Shown here one piece after another: positions 25,680 through 36,012 of a stretch of 64,000 nucleotides of DNA. Every line of letters begins with the position of its first letter. Position 1 is the first letter of the stretch. Location of the stretch: positions 62,001 to 126,000 of the forward strand of contig NZ_FXTC01000001.1 of the NCBI RefSeq assembly GCF_900182655.1, written 5' to 3'. A model generated the notes under the pieces. It had not been told where the DNA came from, made no database searches, and saw only the letters and a program-made list of their open reading frames with translations. The stretch comes from Chryseobacterium rhizoplanae. GTDB taxonomy: Bacteria > Bacteroidota > Bacteroidia > Flavobacteriales > Weeksellaceae. The position numbers and the translations under genes were made by a program.

Positions 25680-25706
25680 AAAGGTACAGAGCTATTCTGT
25701 ACCTTT
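25680..25706. terminator. Bidirectional terminator between lysS relic and cydB
   Basis: An 11-bp stem, AAAGGTACAGA (25680-25690) with TCTGTACCTTT (25696-25706), followed by a T-rich run. It can serve both the plus strand and cydAB. Confidence 0.8.
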
Positions 25707-25806
25707 CTTTTTTCTATTTCCGAAGCTGTATCCTAAAATTTTTAAAAGGAGCTACGGTATTGATATGAATCCATTTCCAAACAGACCACTGAGCAGGTGT
25801 AGAAGC

Positions 25807-26811
25807 CTATTTTCTAAGTTTACTGAACGATGCCATCAGATAAAATAAAAAGGGAAGAATAAATAATGAACCCAGCATTAAAGCCCATCCCAATGCGGCA
25901 ATGGTTTTTTCGGGAGCCATATGTTCCAGTAGGGAAAGATGCTGTCCGTTTCCTAATAAAATTATATTAGGATTATGCTGATAGGTTGCAGCTACTAAGA
26001 TCATGACCATCTGAAATCCTGCCAACGCACGTACCGGAAGCAGTTTTTGTCGGTTCAGCGCTCTTAAAATAAGCAATAAAGCAATCGTTGCAAAGGCAAT
26101 AGCCATAATCCCCAAAGGTTTGGAAAATACCCACATCAAAAGCGGAATATCTGAAATATAAGCTGTTAAAAATACCAGTATTCCGGTAATGACCACAAAA
26201 ATCATCGTTTGCTTGGACTTTCTTATCATCAGCAAAAGATCTGCCTTATCACGGGTCTCCCTTAATGAAAAGATAGAAGCAAGATAAGCGCACAATGCAA
26301 CAGTGAATAGACCTACCGAAACTCCAAACCAGTTCAGCCAGCTAAAAATATATAAATCCACAAAACTTACCGCGTCAGGATTGATAGAGTGAGAAACCGT
26401 TGCAGCAGCTATTAACCCTAAAAAGAAAGGTGTTAAAAGACTCGCGTAATAGAAAATCTGGGTATATAAAACCTGCCAGTTGTCTTTCACAGCATCATAG
26501 TGTCGGAAAGTAAATGCCGTTCCTCTTGCAATAATGCCTACCAGCATCAATACCAAAGGAATATGAAGATAGGTAGACATGGTGGTGTAGATTTCGGGAA
26601 ACCCTACAAAAAGAATTACAATTGCGATGATCAGCCACATATGATTGGCTTCCCATACAGGAGCAATAGACTCATACATGATTTCCTGAGTCTTATGTCT
26701 GGCTTTTTTATTGGTGAAAAGCTCTACAATACCAGCTCCGAAATCGGCCCCTCCCAGGATAATATAAAGACAGATGGAAAGCCAGAGAAAACCTATAACA
26801 ACGTAGATCAT
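25807..26811 (-). CDS. cydB: Cytochrome bd oxidase subunit II
   Basis: Integral membrane partner of CydA in the high-affinity quinol oxidase. 334 residues with about eight to nine helices. The N-terminal GADFGAGIVELF and APVWEANHMWLI segments are typical of CydB. Its start overlaps the cydA stop by 4 bases. No CydX-like small ORF is evident after it. Confidence 0.94.
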   Translation of the reverse strand: MIYVVIGFLWLSICLYIILGGADFGAGIVELFTNKKARHKTQEIMYESIAPVWEANHMWLIIAIVILFVGFPEIYTTMSTYLHIPLVLMLVGIIARGTAFTFRHYDAVKDNWQVLYTQIFYYASLLTPFFLGLIAAATVSHSINPDAVSFVDLYIFSWLNWFGVSVGLFTVALCAYLASIFSLRETRDKADLLLMIRKSKQTMIFVVITGILVFLTAYISDIPLLMWVFSKPLGIMAIAFATIALLLILRALNRQKLLPVRALAGFQMVMILVAATYQHNPNIILLGNGQHLSLLEHMAPEKTIAALGWALMLGSLFILPFLFYLMASFSKLRK

Positions 26812-28151
26812 GATTTTTTGTTTTTATCGTTAAACTGAGGGTCGGTAGGATCGTAAAGTTTCGGTACCATTTGAATCTGTCTTCTTAAAAGGAAGATAAG
26901 AATCATCGATAATGATATGAAAATTGCAGTAAAGAAGTAGAAGGAATACTGTATTCCAGGCATTGGGGTAACAGCGTCTACTGTTCTCATAATTCCGTAA
27001 ATAATCCAGGGTTGTCTTCCCACTTCCGTCACAGTCCATCCCGCTTCCAGTGCAATATATCCAAAAGGGGTTGCTATTAAAAAAGTTTTTAACAGCCAGT
27101 TTTTATTCAGCCATTCCTTTCTGAAGAAAAAAGAATATAAATAAATAACTCCAATACCAATCATGACCACTCCGAAAAAGATCATAATCTGAAAAGCATA
27201 ATGAACAACTGCAACCGGAGGCCATTCATCTCTCGGAAAATCTTTAAGACCTTTTACTTCAGCATTGAAATCATTACTCACCAGAAAGCTTAATACCTTT
27301 GGAATCTTAACAGCATACTTCACCTCTTCTTTGTCTTCGTCAGGAATTCCCCCAACGATAAATGAAGCTCCTTTTTCAGTTTCAAAATGAGCTTCCATAG
27401 CAGCCAGTTTTATCGGTTGTCGTTCTGCTACCGATTTTGCAGCAACATCACCGCTTAAAGGCGCTCCGAATGCGCCAATAAGAGCAAAACCTACCGCAAT
27501 TCTAAACGCTTTGGTGTGAAATTCGATATTTCTTTTTCGCATGATCATAAAAGCATGAACTCCGGCTACCGCAAATCCTGTGGCACAAAATGCAGCAACA
27601 GTCATGTGAAGAGCCTGTGGAAACCATGCATCATTGAACATCGCTTTAATAGGGTCTATGTTAAGGTATTGTCCATTTATATAATCAAAACCCGTTGGAG
27701 AATTCATCCATGAGTTGGCTGCTACTACCAGAATACCGGAAGCAAGCCCGCTTACCCCAACAAGAAATCCGCAGAACCAGTGAAACCATTTGTTGAATCT
27801 TTCCCAGCCATATAAAAAGAACCCGATGGCAATAGCCTCAATGAAAAAGGCTGTTCCCTCAAGAGAGAAAGGCATTCCGAAAATAGGACCGGCATGTTTC
27901 ATAAAACCGGGCCATAAAAGTCCCAGCTCAAAAGAAAGCATTGTTCCCGAAACAGCTCCGGTAGCAAAAAGAATAGCTACTCCTTTGCTCCAAGCTTTTG
28001 TAAGCCCTTTATATACTTCATTATTGGTCTTTAGGTATTTCCAATGGGCAAAAGCCATGAGAAAAGGCATCACCATACCCACACAGGAGAATATAATATG
28101 AAAGCCCAGTGAAAGCGCCATCTGGGCACGGGCAGCTATAAAATCATCCAT
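26808..28151 (-). CDS. cydA: Cytochrome bd oxidase subunit I
   Basis: Heme- and quinol-binding subunit, 447 residues. The heme ligand His near residue 18 (SLGFHIIFSC), the second His region and the Met ligand lie in the expected helices. The GRQPWIIYGIMRT segment is the hallmark of CydA. The Q-loop (about 245-310) is the short type, as expected for non-enterobacterial enzymes. It forms an operon with cydB. No promoter element is clear. Confidence 0.95.
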   Translation of the reverse strand: MDDFIAARAQMALSLGFHIIFSCVGMVMPFLMAFAHWKYLKTNNEVYKGLTKAWSKGVAILFATGAVSGTMLSFELGLLWPGFMKHAGPIFGMPFSLEGTAFFIEAIAIGFFLYGWERFNKWFHWFCGFLVGVSGLASGILVVAANSWMNSPTGFDYINGQYLNIDPIKAMFNDAWFPQALHMTVAAFCATGFAVAGVHAFMIMRKRNIEFHTKAFRIAVGFALIGAFGAPLSGDVAAKSVAERQPIKLAAMEAHFETEKGASFIVGGIPDEDKEEVKYAVKIPKVLSFLVSNDFNAEVKGLKDFPRDEWPPVAVVHYAFQIMIFFGVVMIGIGVIYLYSFFFRKEWLNKNWLLKTFLIATPFGYIALEAGWTVTEVGRQPWIIYGIMRTVDAVTPMPGIQYSFYFFTAIFISLSMILIFLLRRQIQMVPKLYDPTDPQFNDKNKKS

Positions 28152-28316
28152 AATATCAACTTTTCAGTAAATAAATTTACGCATAAATTATTGATGTTGA
28201 ATATGATTTACAACAGTTGGTATTTCACCAATACCTTTTAATTTTGAATCTTTTATTATCTTCTTGCTCCTTATGTTTTCAATAAGAAAACTCTACATTT
28301 TTTTGACACTTTTTAA

Positions 28317-30320
<2,004 letters not shown>

Positions 30321-30340
30321 ACCTTTTTAAAAATATAATA

Positions 30341-30372
30341 AAAAAAGCTTCTAATTATTTAGAAGCTTTTTT
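30341..30372 (+). terminator. Terminator after gyrB
   Basis: A 13-bp stem, AAAAAGCTTCTAA with TTAGAAGCTTTTT, and a T-run. Its T-run flows into the next -7 element. Confidence 0.85.
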
Positions 30373-30380
30373 TATATTTG
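30373..30380 (+). promoter_or_regulatory. -7 element TATATTTG
   Basis: Perfect TAnnTTTG, fused to the gyrB terminator tail and 22 bases before the ATG of the DUF5684-like gene. Confidence 0.65.
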
Positions 30381-30402
30381 GATAAACCAAAAAAACAATA
30401 AT

Positions 30403-30825
30403 ATGTTAACTCTTTTACAAACAGACCCTTACAATGGGACAGATGCAGTGTCTGGAGCAGCCGCTGCAGGATTAGGGATCGGAACAATGTTCTTCGGCTT
30501 ACTATGCTATATCTTCTATGGATACTGCATGTACAAGATCTTTCAGAAAGCAGGAAGACAAGATGCCTGGGCCGCTTTTATCCCGATTTATAATTCAATA
30601 GTATTGCTGGAAATCGTGAAGAAGCCCATATGGTGGATCATTCTGTTCTTTATCCCGTTGGTAAACATCTATGCGTGCTGGGTTGTATATGACAGACTGG
30701 CCAAAGGTTTTGCCAAAGAAACTCCTCTTTACACCATTCTGATTCTCCTTTTTGGATTTATCTTTATTCCTGTGTTGGGGCTTGGCAGTGATCGTTATGA
30801 TAGTAAACTGGTTCCAAATGATTAA
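30403..30825 (+). CDS. DUF5684-like membrane protein
   Basis: 140 residues with about three hydrophobic helices (residues 22-42, 73-95 and 108-128). The segment QDAWAAFIPIYNSIVLLEIVK is typical of DUF5684 and signal-peptidase-associated membrane proteins in Bacteroidota. The function is unknown. It is a single-gene unit with its own promoter and terminator. Confidence 0.75.
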   Translation: MLTLLQTDPYNGTDAVSGAAAAGLGIGTMFFGLLCYIFYGYCMYKIFQKAGRQDAWAAFIPIYNSIVLLEIVKKPIWWIILFFIPLVNIYACWVVYDRLAKGFAKETPLYTILILLFGFIFIPVLGLGSDRYDSKLVPND

Positions 30826-30843
30826 AAAGAAAATGAAAAACTT

Positions 30844-30870
30844 AAAGACTTCAGAAATGAGGTCTTTTTT
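30844..30870 (+). terminator. Terminator after DUF5684-like gene
   Basis: AAAGACTTCA (30844-30853) pairs with TGAGGTCTTT (30858-30867), followed by T's. Confidence 0.75.
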
Positions 30871-30959
30871 TATGAATGGTTGTTAGGTTGTAGAATTAAT
30901 TGTACTGCTGGTTATTATTAATTCTACAGATTTTGAATTATATGAATCATAATTTATTT

Positions 30960-30967
30960 TAAATTTG
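30960..30967 (+). promoter_or_regulatory. -7 element TAAATTTG before a small ORF
   Basis: Perfect TAnnTTTG, 13 bases before the ATG at 30981. Confidence 0.55.
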
Positions 30968-30980
30968 AAACGCAGACAAT

Positions 30981-31127
30981 ATGAAGTTTTATTACTTCAT
31001 GCACAGAATAAATATTTGGAATGAGTATAAATATTCTGTTTTAACTTTTCAGAATTTTGATAATGAAAAGTTGATAATGTGTTCATATCCTTATAAGTAC
31101 ATCCAAAAAGTACTTTTTAAGTATTAG
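30981..31127 (+). CDS. Candidate small protein of 48 residues
   Basis: An ORF reading MKFYYFMHRINIWNEYKYSV and so on, ending QKVLFKY, rich in Tyr, Phe and Lys (basic, aromatic). It is too short for standard gene calling but has its own -7 element upstream and an intrinsic terminator 4 bases after the stop, so it is laid out like an independent gene. No homolog is recognised. It lies in an otherwise empty 387-base gap. A non-coding RNA between the same signals is the alternative. Confidence 0.45.
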   Translation: MKFYYFMHRINIWNEYKYSVLTFQNFDNEKLIMCSYPYKYIQKVLFKY

Positions 31128-31131
31128 GTTT

Positions 31132-31160
31132 AAGGCTTCACTGTGTTGAAGCCTTTTATA
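31132..31160 (+). terminator. Terminator after the small ORF
   Basis: AAGGCTTCA (31132-31140) pairs with TGAAGCCTT (31147-31155), followed by a T-rich run. Confidence 0.75.
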
Positions 31161-31188
31161 TTTTTTTTAACAGTTATTAAGATTTTCT

Positions 31189-31196
31189 TATTTTTG
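31189..31196 (+). promoter_or_regulatory. -7 element TATTTTTG
   Basis: Matches TAnnTTTG, 17 bases before the first DUF3857 gene. Confidence 0.6.
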
Positions 31197-31212
31197 CTTA
31201 ATTTTAATAACT

Positions 31213-33105
31213 ATGATGAAAATATTAGTTCTTGGGGCGTTCTCTGTTGCCTCATTATATTTTGCACAAAGCTATCCTGCTTCTGCAATTCCTGAGAATT
31301 TAAAGAAAAATGCGAATGTTGTTATACGGAAAGATTTTACAACAGCTCAGATAAACAAAGTTGATCAGATAAAATATCAGTATAATACGGTTACTACCGT
31401 TTTAAACAAAGATGGTAATGATCAGGCTACAGCTTATATTCCTTATGATAAAGCAAGACGTATTTCAAATGTAAAAGTTACCATTTACGATGAAGCCGGA
31501 AAAAAGATTAAAAGTGTTTCAAAATCTGATTTTCAGGATGTAGCAAACAATCCCCAGGGAATTTTTTATTCTGATAACAGAGTCTTGGTATATTCTTATA
31601 CACCGGCTCAATATCCTTATACCGTTGACTTTTTTTATGAAACTGATGATGAAAATACAGTTTTTATTCCTGACTTTGTACCCTTTACTTCTATCAAAAC
31701 ATCTCTGGAAGAAGCACAGTTTAAAGTCATTAATACTTCAGGAATTGAACTTCGTACTAAGATATATCCGTCAAAATACAACTATGCTTCTGTTATAGAA
31801 AGTGGCGGAGTAAATGATAAAACTTATTCATATAAAAACGTACCTGCAATTGATGATGCTTTTATGATACCGCAGCCCGTTAAAATTTTGCCTTCAGTAA
31901 ACTTTGCACTGGCAAAATTCAGCTTAGCGGGAAAGCAGGGAACTTTAAATAGCTGGACAGATTTCGGAACCTGGATTTATAATGATCTTCTGATACCTGT
32001 TTCAGCTTCTACTCCTGCGATCAAGGCGGAAGTGGCATCTTTACAACTGAAGGGATCTGTGGAGGATAAGGTGAAGAAAATTTATCAGTACATGCAGAAC
32101 AAAAGCCGATATATTGCTGTGGCCTTAGGAATAGGAGGCTGGCAGCCTATGATGCCGGATGAGGTTCAGAAAAAAGGCTATGGAGACTGCAAGGGACTTA
32201 CGAATTATATGAAAGTTCTTCTGAATGAAGCAGGGATTCCTTCCAATTATTGTATCATCACCTCCGGCCGTTCGCAGGTTTCTTTTGACCCTGAATTTCC
32301 TTCTATGGGTGGAAACCACGTTATCCTGATGGTTCCGACTGAAAAGGGGAATATCTGGCTTGAAAATACTTCTCAGCAAATGGCTTTTAATCATTTAAGT
32401 TACAGTACAACCGATAGAAATGTACTGGCAGTGACCCCAAAGGGAATCGAACTTATCAATACACCGGTGTATAAAGCAGAACAAAATAAAGAGAAGCAGG
32501 TGTTGAAAATTAATCTTAACGAGGATAACAGTATCGCCGGAACAGGAAACTTTTACTATACAGGAAATCAGTATGATTATAATTTAAGGTTCGTAAATCT
32601 CAATCCAAAAGAGAAAAATGATGCGGTAAAAGCCAATTTTGACATTTTGAACTTTGAAAAAGTGGAAATGAAAAACTTTAACAATGACAGAGACAATGCT
32701 GTTATTACGTATGACCTTGATTTTAAAACCAATAATTTCTCTAAAAAAGCAGGAAACAGCCTTTTATTCAGATCTGTACCCATTTTTTCTGATGTTGTTT
32801 ATAAGACAGATGAAAACCGTGAACTTCCTTTTGAAGTCAATATGTCTTTCGAAGATGAATACGAAATTGCTTTTATCCTTCCTTTGGGCTATAAAATTGA
32901 TGAAACCCCGGATAATTCAAACATCACTTCTGAATTTGGATCATATAAGCTAAGCTTTGTTAAAAATGATAATCAGGTAAAAGTGATCAGAAAAATGCAG
33001 ATCAATAAAGGATTGTATCCAAAAGAAAAATATAATGATTACATAAGCTTCAGAAAAAAAATTCTGAACATGGATAATTCAAAAATTTTAATAACAAAAA
33101 TATAA
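31213..33105 (+). CDS. DUF3857 transglutaminase-like exported protein
   Basis: 630 residues with a signal peptide (ending LYFAQ). An N-terminal DUF3857 beta domain precedes a transglutaminase-like core. The catalytic Cys326 is in GYGDCKGLTNYM and His369 in GGNHVILMV. The third residue of the triad is less clear (IWLENTS, a Glu/Asn in place of the usual Asp). A C-terminal beta domain follows. The likely location is the periplasm; the substrate is unknown. A paralog starts 3 bases after the stop. Confidence 0.85.
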   Translation: MMKILVLGAFSVASLYFAQSYPASAIPENLKKNANVVIRKDFTTAQINKVDQIKYQYNTVTTVLNKDGNDQATAYIPYDKARRISNVKVTIYDEAGKKIKSVSKSDFQDVANNPQGIFYSDNRVLVYSYTPAQYPYTVDFFYETDDENTVFIPDFVPFTSIKTSLEEAQFKVINTSGIELRTKIYPSKYNYASVIESGGVNDKTYSYKNVPAIDDAFMIPQPVKILPSVNFALAKFSLAGKQGTLNSWTDFGTWIYNDLLIPVSASTPAIKAEVASLQLKGSVEDKVKKIYQYMQNKSRYIAVALGIGGWQPMMPDEVQKKGYGDCKGLTNYMKVLLNEAGIPSNYCIITSGRSQVSFDPEFPSMGGNHVILMVPTEKGNIWLENTSQQMAFNHLSYSTTDRNVLAVTPKGIELINTPVYKAEQNKEKQVLKINLNEDNSIAGTGNFYYTGNQYDYNLRFVNLNPKEKNDAVKANFDILNFEKVEMKNFNNDRDNAVITYDLDFKTNNFSKKAGNSLLFRSVPIFSDVVYKTDENRELPFEVNMSFEDEYEIAFILPLGYKIDETPDNSNITSEFGSYKLSFVKNDNQVKVIRKMQINKGLYPKEKYNDYISFRKKILNMDNSKILITKI

Positions 33106-33107
33106 CC

Positions 33108-35042
33108 ATGAAAAAACTAATAGTATTGGTCCTTTGCTCTGCCAATGCAATAATGATTAATGCTCAGAAGAAATATGAATTTCTGAATCCTCCGAAGTTC
33201 AACGATGCAGATTTATCAAAAGCAAAATCTTTATTGGATGAGAATGCCCCTGCTGAAATTTTGTATAAATCGGCTTATTTTATGGTGGATGCAAACACAG
33301 GGAATCTGCACAAAAGATATTATTACAGAGTTAAGATTTATGATAAGGATAAGGCGGAAGACTGGCTGAATCTTGAAATCCCTATTTATAATGTTGGAAC
33401 CAACAGAGAATCGCTGGGTAAGTTCAAGGCTTTTACATACAATCTTGAAAACGGAATCACGGTTCCGGTAAAAGTGGAAAAAAGTTCACAATATAAAAGT
33501 AAGGAGAATAAATATGTTACGCTGACAAAATTTGCTTTTCCGAGCGTGAAAAACGGATCAGTTTTAGAATATCAGTATGAAATTATCTCTCCGTTCCGTT
33601 TTATGATTCCAGAAGTATTGATAGAATCTGATACTCCTTCACTGAACACAGAATATGTTTTTGATACGCCTATCAATATGTCATACAATGTGAACTATAC
33701 TGGCGGACTTACACCTAAATACAGAGAAATGGAGGAAAGGAACCTGTATGGTGCCCAATACAAAACCTTCAGATTTGCTTATGAAAACCTAAAAGGCTTT
33801 AAAACTGAAAAGTTTGTAAGGAATGACAGAAATTTCAGAACGAAAATCAGTGCAGAGTTGAACTCTACTAACTTTGGTGAGCTTAAACTGTATTCATCCT
33901 CATGGGATCAGATCGGGAAAAGACTTTATGAAAGTGACGATTTTGGAGGAGAACTGAAAAGAACAAAGCTGGCAAAAGAAAACATGCCGGCAGGAGTTTC
34001 AGAAATGAAAACCGATCTTGAAAAGGCAAATGCTATTTTTTCATATGTTCAGAAGACTTTTACCTGGAATAAAGATAAAGGAATTTATACAGAAGACGGT
34101 ATCAAAAAACTGTTGGAAACTAAAGTTGGAAATGCAGCAGAAATCAATCTTTTCCTTGTAATGATGCTTCGCGAAGCAGGTCTTAAAGCTGATCCGTTGG
34201 TGATTTCTACCGTGGAAAATGGGTTAATTAACCTGGTATCACCTAATATTTCCAACATGAATTTTGTATTGGCTTCTATCAATATTGATAATCAATTGCA
34301 TATCTATGATGCTACCTCAAAGCAATCCTCTCTGGATGAAATACCTCTTAAAAACTGGAATCAATATGGGATTTTGGTCACTAAAGAAAAGACTCTGCAG
34401 ATTCAAATGGCCAATATAAAATCAAGCAACACTTTCCTTACAGTCAATGGTAAGATCAATGATGACGGAAGTATTTCCGGAACCTATTCGGACAGAGATA
34501 CAGGTGCCTATGCCATGTATGTGAAAGACAGCTATGATGACAACGCTGAGAAATATAAAAAGCAGTATAAGGAAAACTTTTCTATGGACTTTACGGATAT
34601 CAATTCAAGAGTTTTGGAAAACGGAGATTTTGAAAGCAGCATGAAATTCTCTTCCATGAACCTTATTGATAGAGTAGGAAAGAAAATGATCATCAATCCG
34701 ATGCTCTTTTTAAACAAAAGTTCCAACGAGTTTGATCAGACAGAAGTAAGACAATATCCCATCGATTTTGGTTCACCGATCACCAAAGTGAAAAAGGTTG
34801 TTCTTGAAATCCCTGAAGGATATGTTATTGAAGAAATGCCTAAAGAAAAAAGAATCGTTACTGAAGATAAAGAAATAGCCTATACCTATTCTGTGGAACA
34901 AAAAGGAAATAAACTGGAAGTGACTACCACCACGAAAGTGAGCAGTTCAGATTATCCGAAAGAATATTATCCTGCATTTAAACAAATCTGGGGAGTAGCA
35001 TCTAAGTTTGAAAACCAGGTAATAAGCCTTGTTAAAAAGTAA
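33108..35042 (+). CDS. DUF3857 paralog with a lost catalytic Cys
   Basis: 644 residues with a signal peptide (ending IMINAQ). It has the same layout as the gene before it, but the transglutaminase-type Cys motif reads GNAAEINLFLVMML, with Ala343 where the neighbour has Cys, and the His segment reads MNFVLASI. An Asp remains in IYDATSKQ. It is probably a pseudoenzyme or binding partner of the first protein. The pair is very likely co-transcribed. A terminator follows 48 bases downstream. Confidence 0.82.
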   Translation: MKKLIVLVLCSANAIMINAQKKYEFLNPPKFNDADLSKAKSLLDENAPAEILYKSAYFMVDANTGNLHKRYYYRVKIYDKDKAEDWLNLEIPIYNVGTNRESLGKFKAFTYNLENGITVPVKVEKSSQYKSKENKYVTLTKFAFPSVKNGSVLEYQYEIISPFRFMIPEVLIESDTPSLNTEYVFDTPINMSYNVNYTGGLTPKYREMEERNLYGAQYKTFRFAYENLKGFKTEKFVRNDRNFRTKISAELNSTNFGELKLYSSSWDQIGKRLYESDDFGGELKRTKLAKENMPAGVSEMKTDLEKANAIFSYVQKTFTWNKDKGIYTEDGIKKLLETKVGNAAEINLFLVMMLREAGLKADPLVISTVENGLINLVSPNISNMNFVLASINIDNQLHIYDATSKQSSLDEIPLKNWNQYGILVTKEKTLQIQMANIKSSNTFLTVNGKINDDGSISGTYSDRDTGAYAMYVKDSYDDNAEKYKKQYKENFSMDFTDINSRVLENGDFESSMKFSSMNLIDRVGKKMIINPMLFLNKSSNEFDQTEVRQYPIDFGSPITKVKKVVLEIPEGYVIEEMPKEKRIVTEDKEIAYTYSVEQKGNKLEVTTTTKVSSSDYPKEYYPAFKQIWGVASKFENQVISLVKK

Positions 35043-35090
35043 TATGTAAGAAAACTTAAGCAAGATTTATAAAAAAAATAAAGTTTTTTC

Positions 35091-35119
35091 AAAAACCATT
35101 CATCTTTTGAATGGTTTTT
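35091..35119 (+). terminator. Terminator after the DUF3857 pair
   Basis: AAAAACCATTC (35091-35101) pairs with GAATGGTTTTT (35109-35119), 11 bp. Confidence 0.8.
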
Positions 35120-35144
35120 GTATTTGATATCAAAAATCAGAATT

Positions 35145-35969
35145 ATGAAAAATACGATTGCTGTTATAGCATTATCTTCTTTCTTAGCAGTGACTGCCTG
35201 TAAAAAAAATGAAAAGGCAGAGCCAGTAGAAAAAACCGAAAATAAAACCACAGAAGGATTTGTGGTAGACTCTGTCAAAGTAAATGATTCTACAAAGATC
35301 ACAGATTCTTTAAAAGTAAACTACACTTCAAAGCTATTGGTTTTTCCTTCATTAAAAGATAAAAAGTTATTAGACAGCATCTATTTCCAGAATGAAAAAA
35401 TCAAAGACTTTTCCAAAGCAGGTCTTCAGGCTTACCTTGATAAAGAAAAGAATGATTATTTCAATTCTATAAAAAATGATAATAAAGATTGGGTTTCAGA
35501 TGTTACCTATGCTCAGAATTGGTATTCAAGCTCACATATGAATTTGATGTCCAATACAAATGATTATATGCATATTCAGTATGTAGGAAGCGGGTATGAA
35601 GGGGGAGCTCATGATAATTATGGTTTTTCAGAAAGAGTTTTTGATCTTAAAAACAGTAAAAAATTAGAGCTGAAAGACATTACTTCAATGCCTAAAAATA
35701 AAATTGAAGCAATTCTGATGAAAAATATTGATAAAATCAACAGTGGAACGATGGATGGTGACGGAGAAGTGAAAAACTCAGAAATGCTGTTGGTTGAGAA
35801 AATTCCAGCATCCGATAACTTTTATTTTGATGATAAAAACCTGTATTTCCATTACAGCCCTTATGAAATTGCCGCTTTTGCAGCAGGTGATATCACAATT
35901 CCTGTTTCCTGGGAAGACCTGAAAGGCACATTAAATGCAGAATTTAAAGAAAGAATGAAAATTAAGTAA
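35145..35969 (+). CDS. DUF3298 / RsiV-like lipoprotein
   Basis: 274 residues from the ATG at 35145. A lipobox-like TAC (Cys19 of LAVTACKK) follows the signal. The C-terminal half matches the DUF3298/PdaC domain found in RsiV anti-sigma factors and related lysozyme-binding or deacetylase-associated proteins: HIQYVGSGYEGGAHDNYG and YFHYSPYEIAAFAAGDI are typical. It is likely a periplasmic lipoprotein. A peptidoglycan or lysozyme-binding role is known for the family but not shown here. Confidence 0.8.
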   Translation: MKNTIAVIALSSFLAVTACKKNEKAEPVEKTENKTTEGFVVDSVKVNDSTKITDSLKVNYTSKLLVFPSLKDKKLLDSIYFQNEKIKDFSKAGLQAYLDKEKNDYFNSIKNDNKDWVSDVTYAQNWYSSSHMNLMSNTNDYMHIQYVGSGYEGGAHDNYGFSERVFDLKNSKKLELKDITSMPKNKIEAILMKNIDKINSGTMDGDGEVKNSEMLLVEKIPASDNFYFDDKNLYFHYSPYEIAAFAAGDITIPVSWEDLKGTLNAEFKERMKIK

Positions 35970-35972
35970 ATT

Positions 35973-36000
35973 AATGCTTCCAGATCAGGAAGCATTTTTT
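35973..36000 (+). terminator. Terminator after DUF3298 gene
   Basis: AATGCTTCC (35973-35981) pairs with GGAAGCATT (35988-35996), then T's that merge into the next -7 element. Confidence 0.8.
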
Positions 36001-36007
36001 AATTTTG
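36000..36007 (+). promoter_or_regulatory. -7 element TAATTTTG, leaderless spacing
   Basis: Matches TAnnTTTG and ends 5 bases before the ATG at 36013, so transcription would begin at or near the start codon. Confidence 0.6.
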
Positions 36008-36012
36008 CGTCA

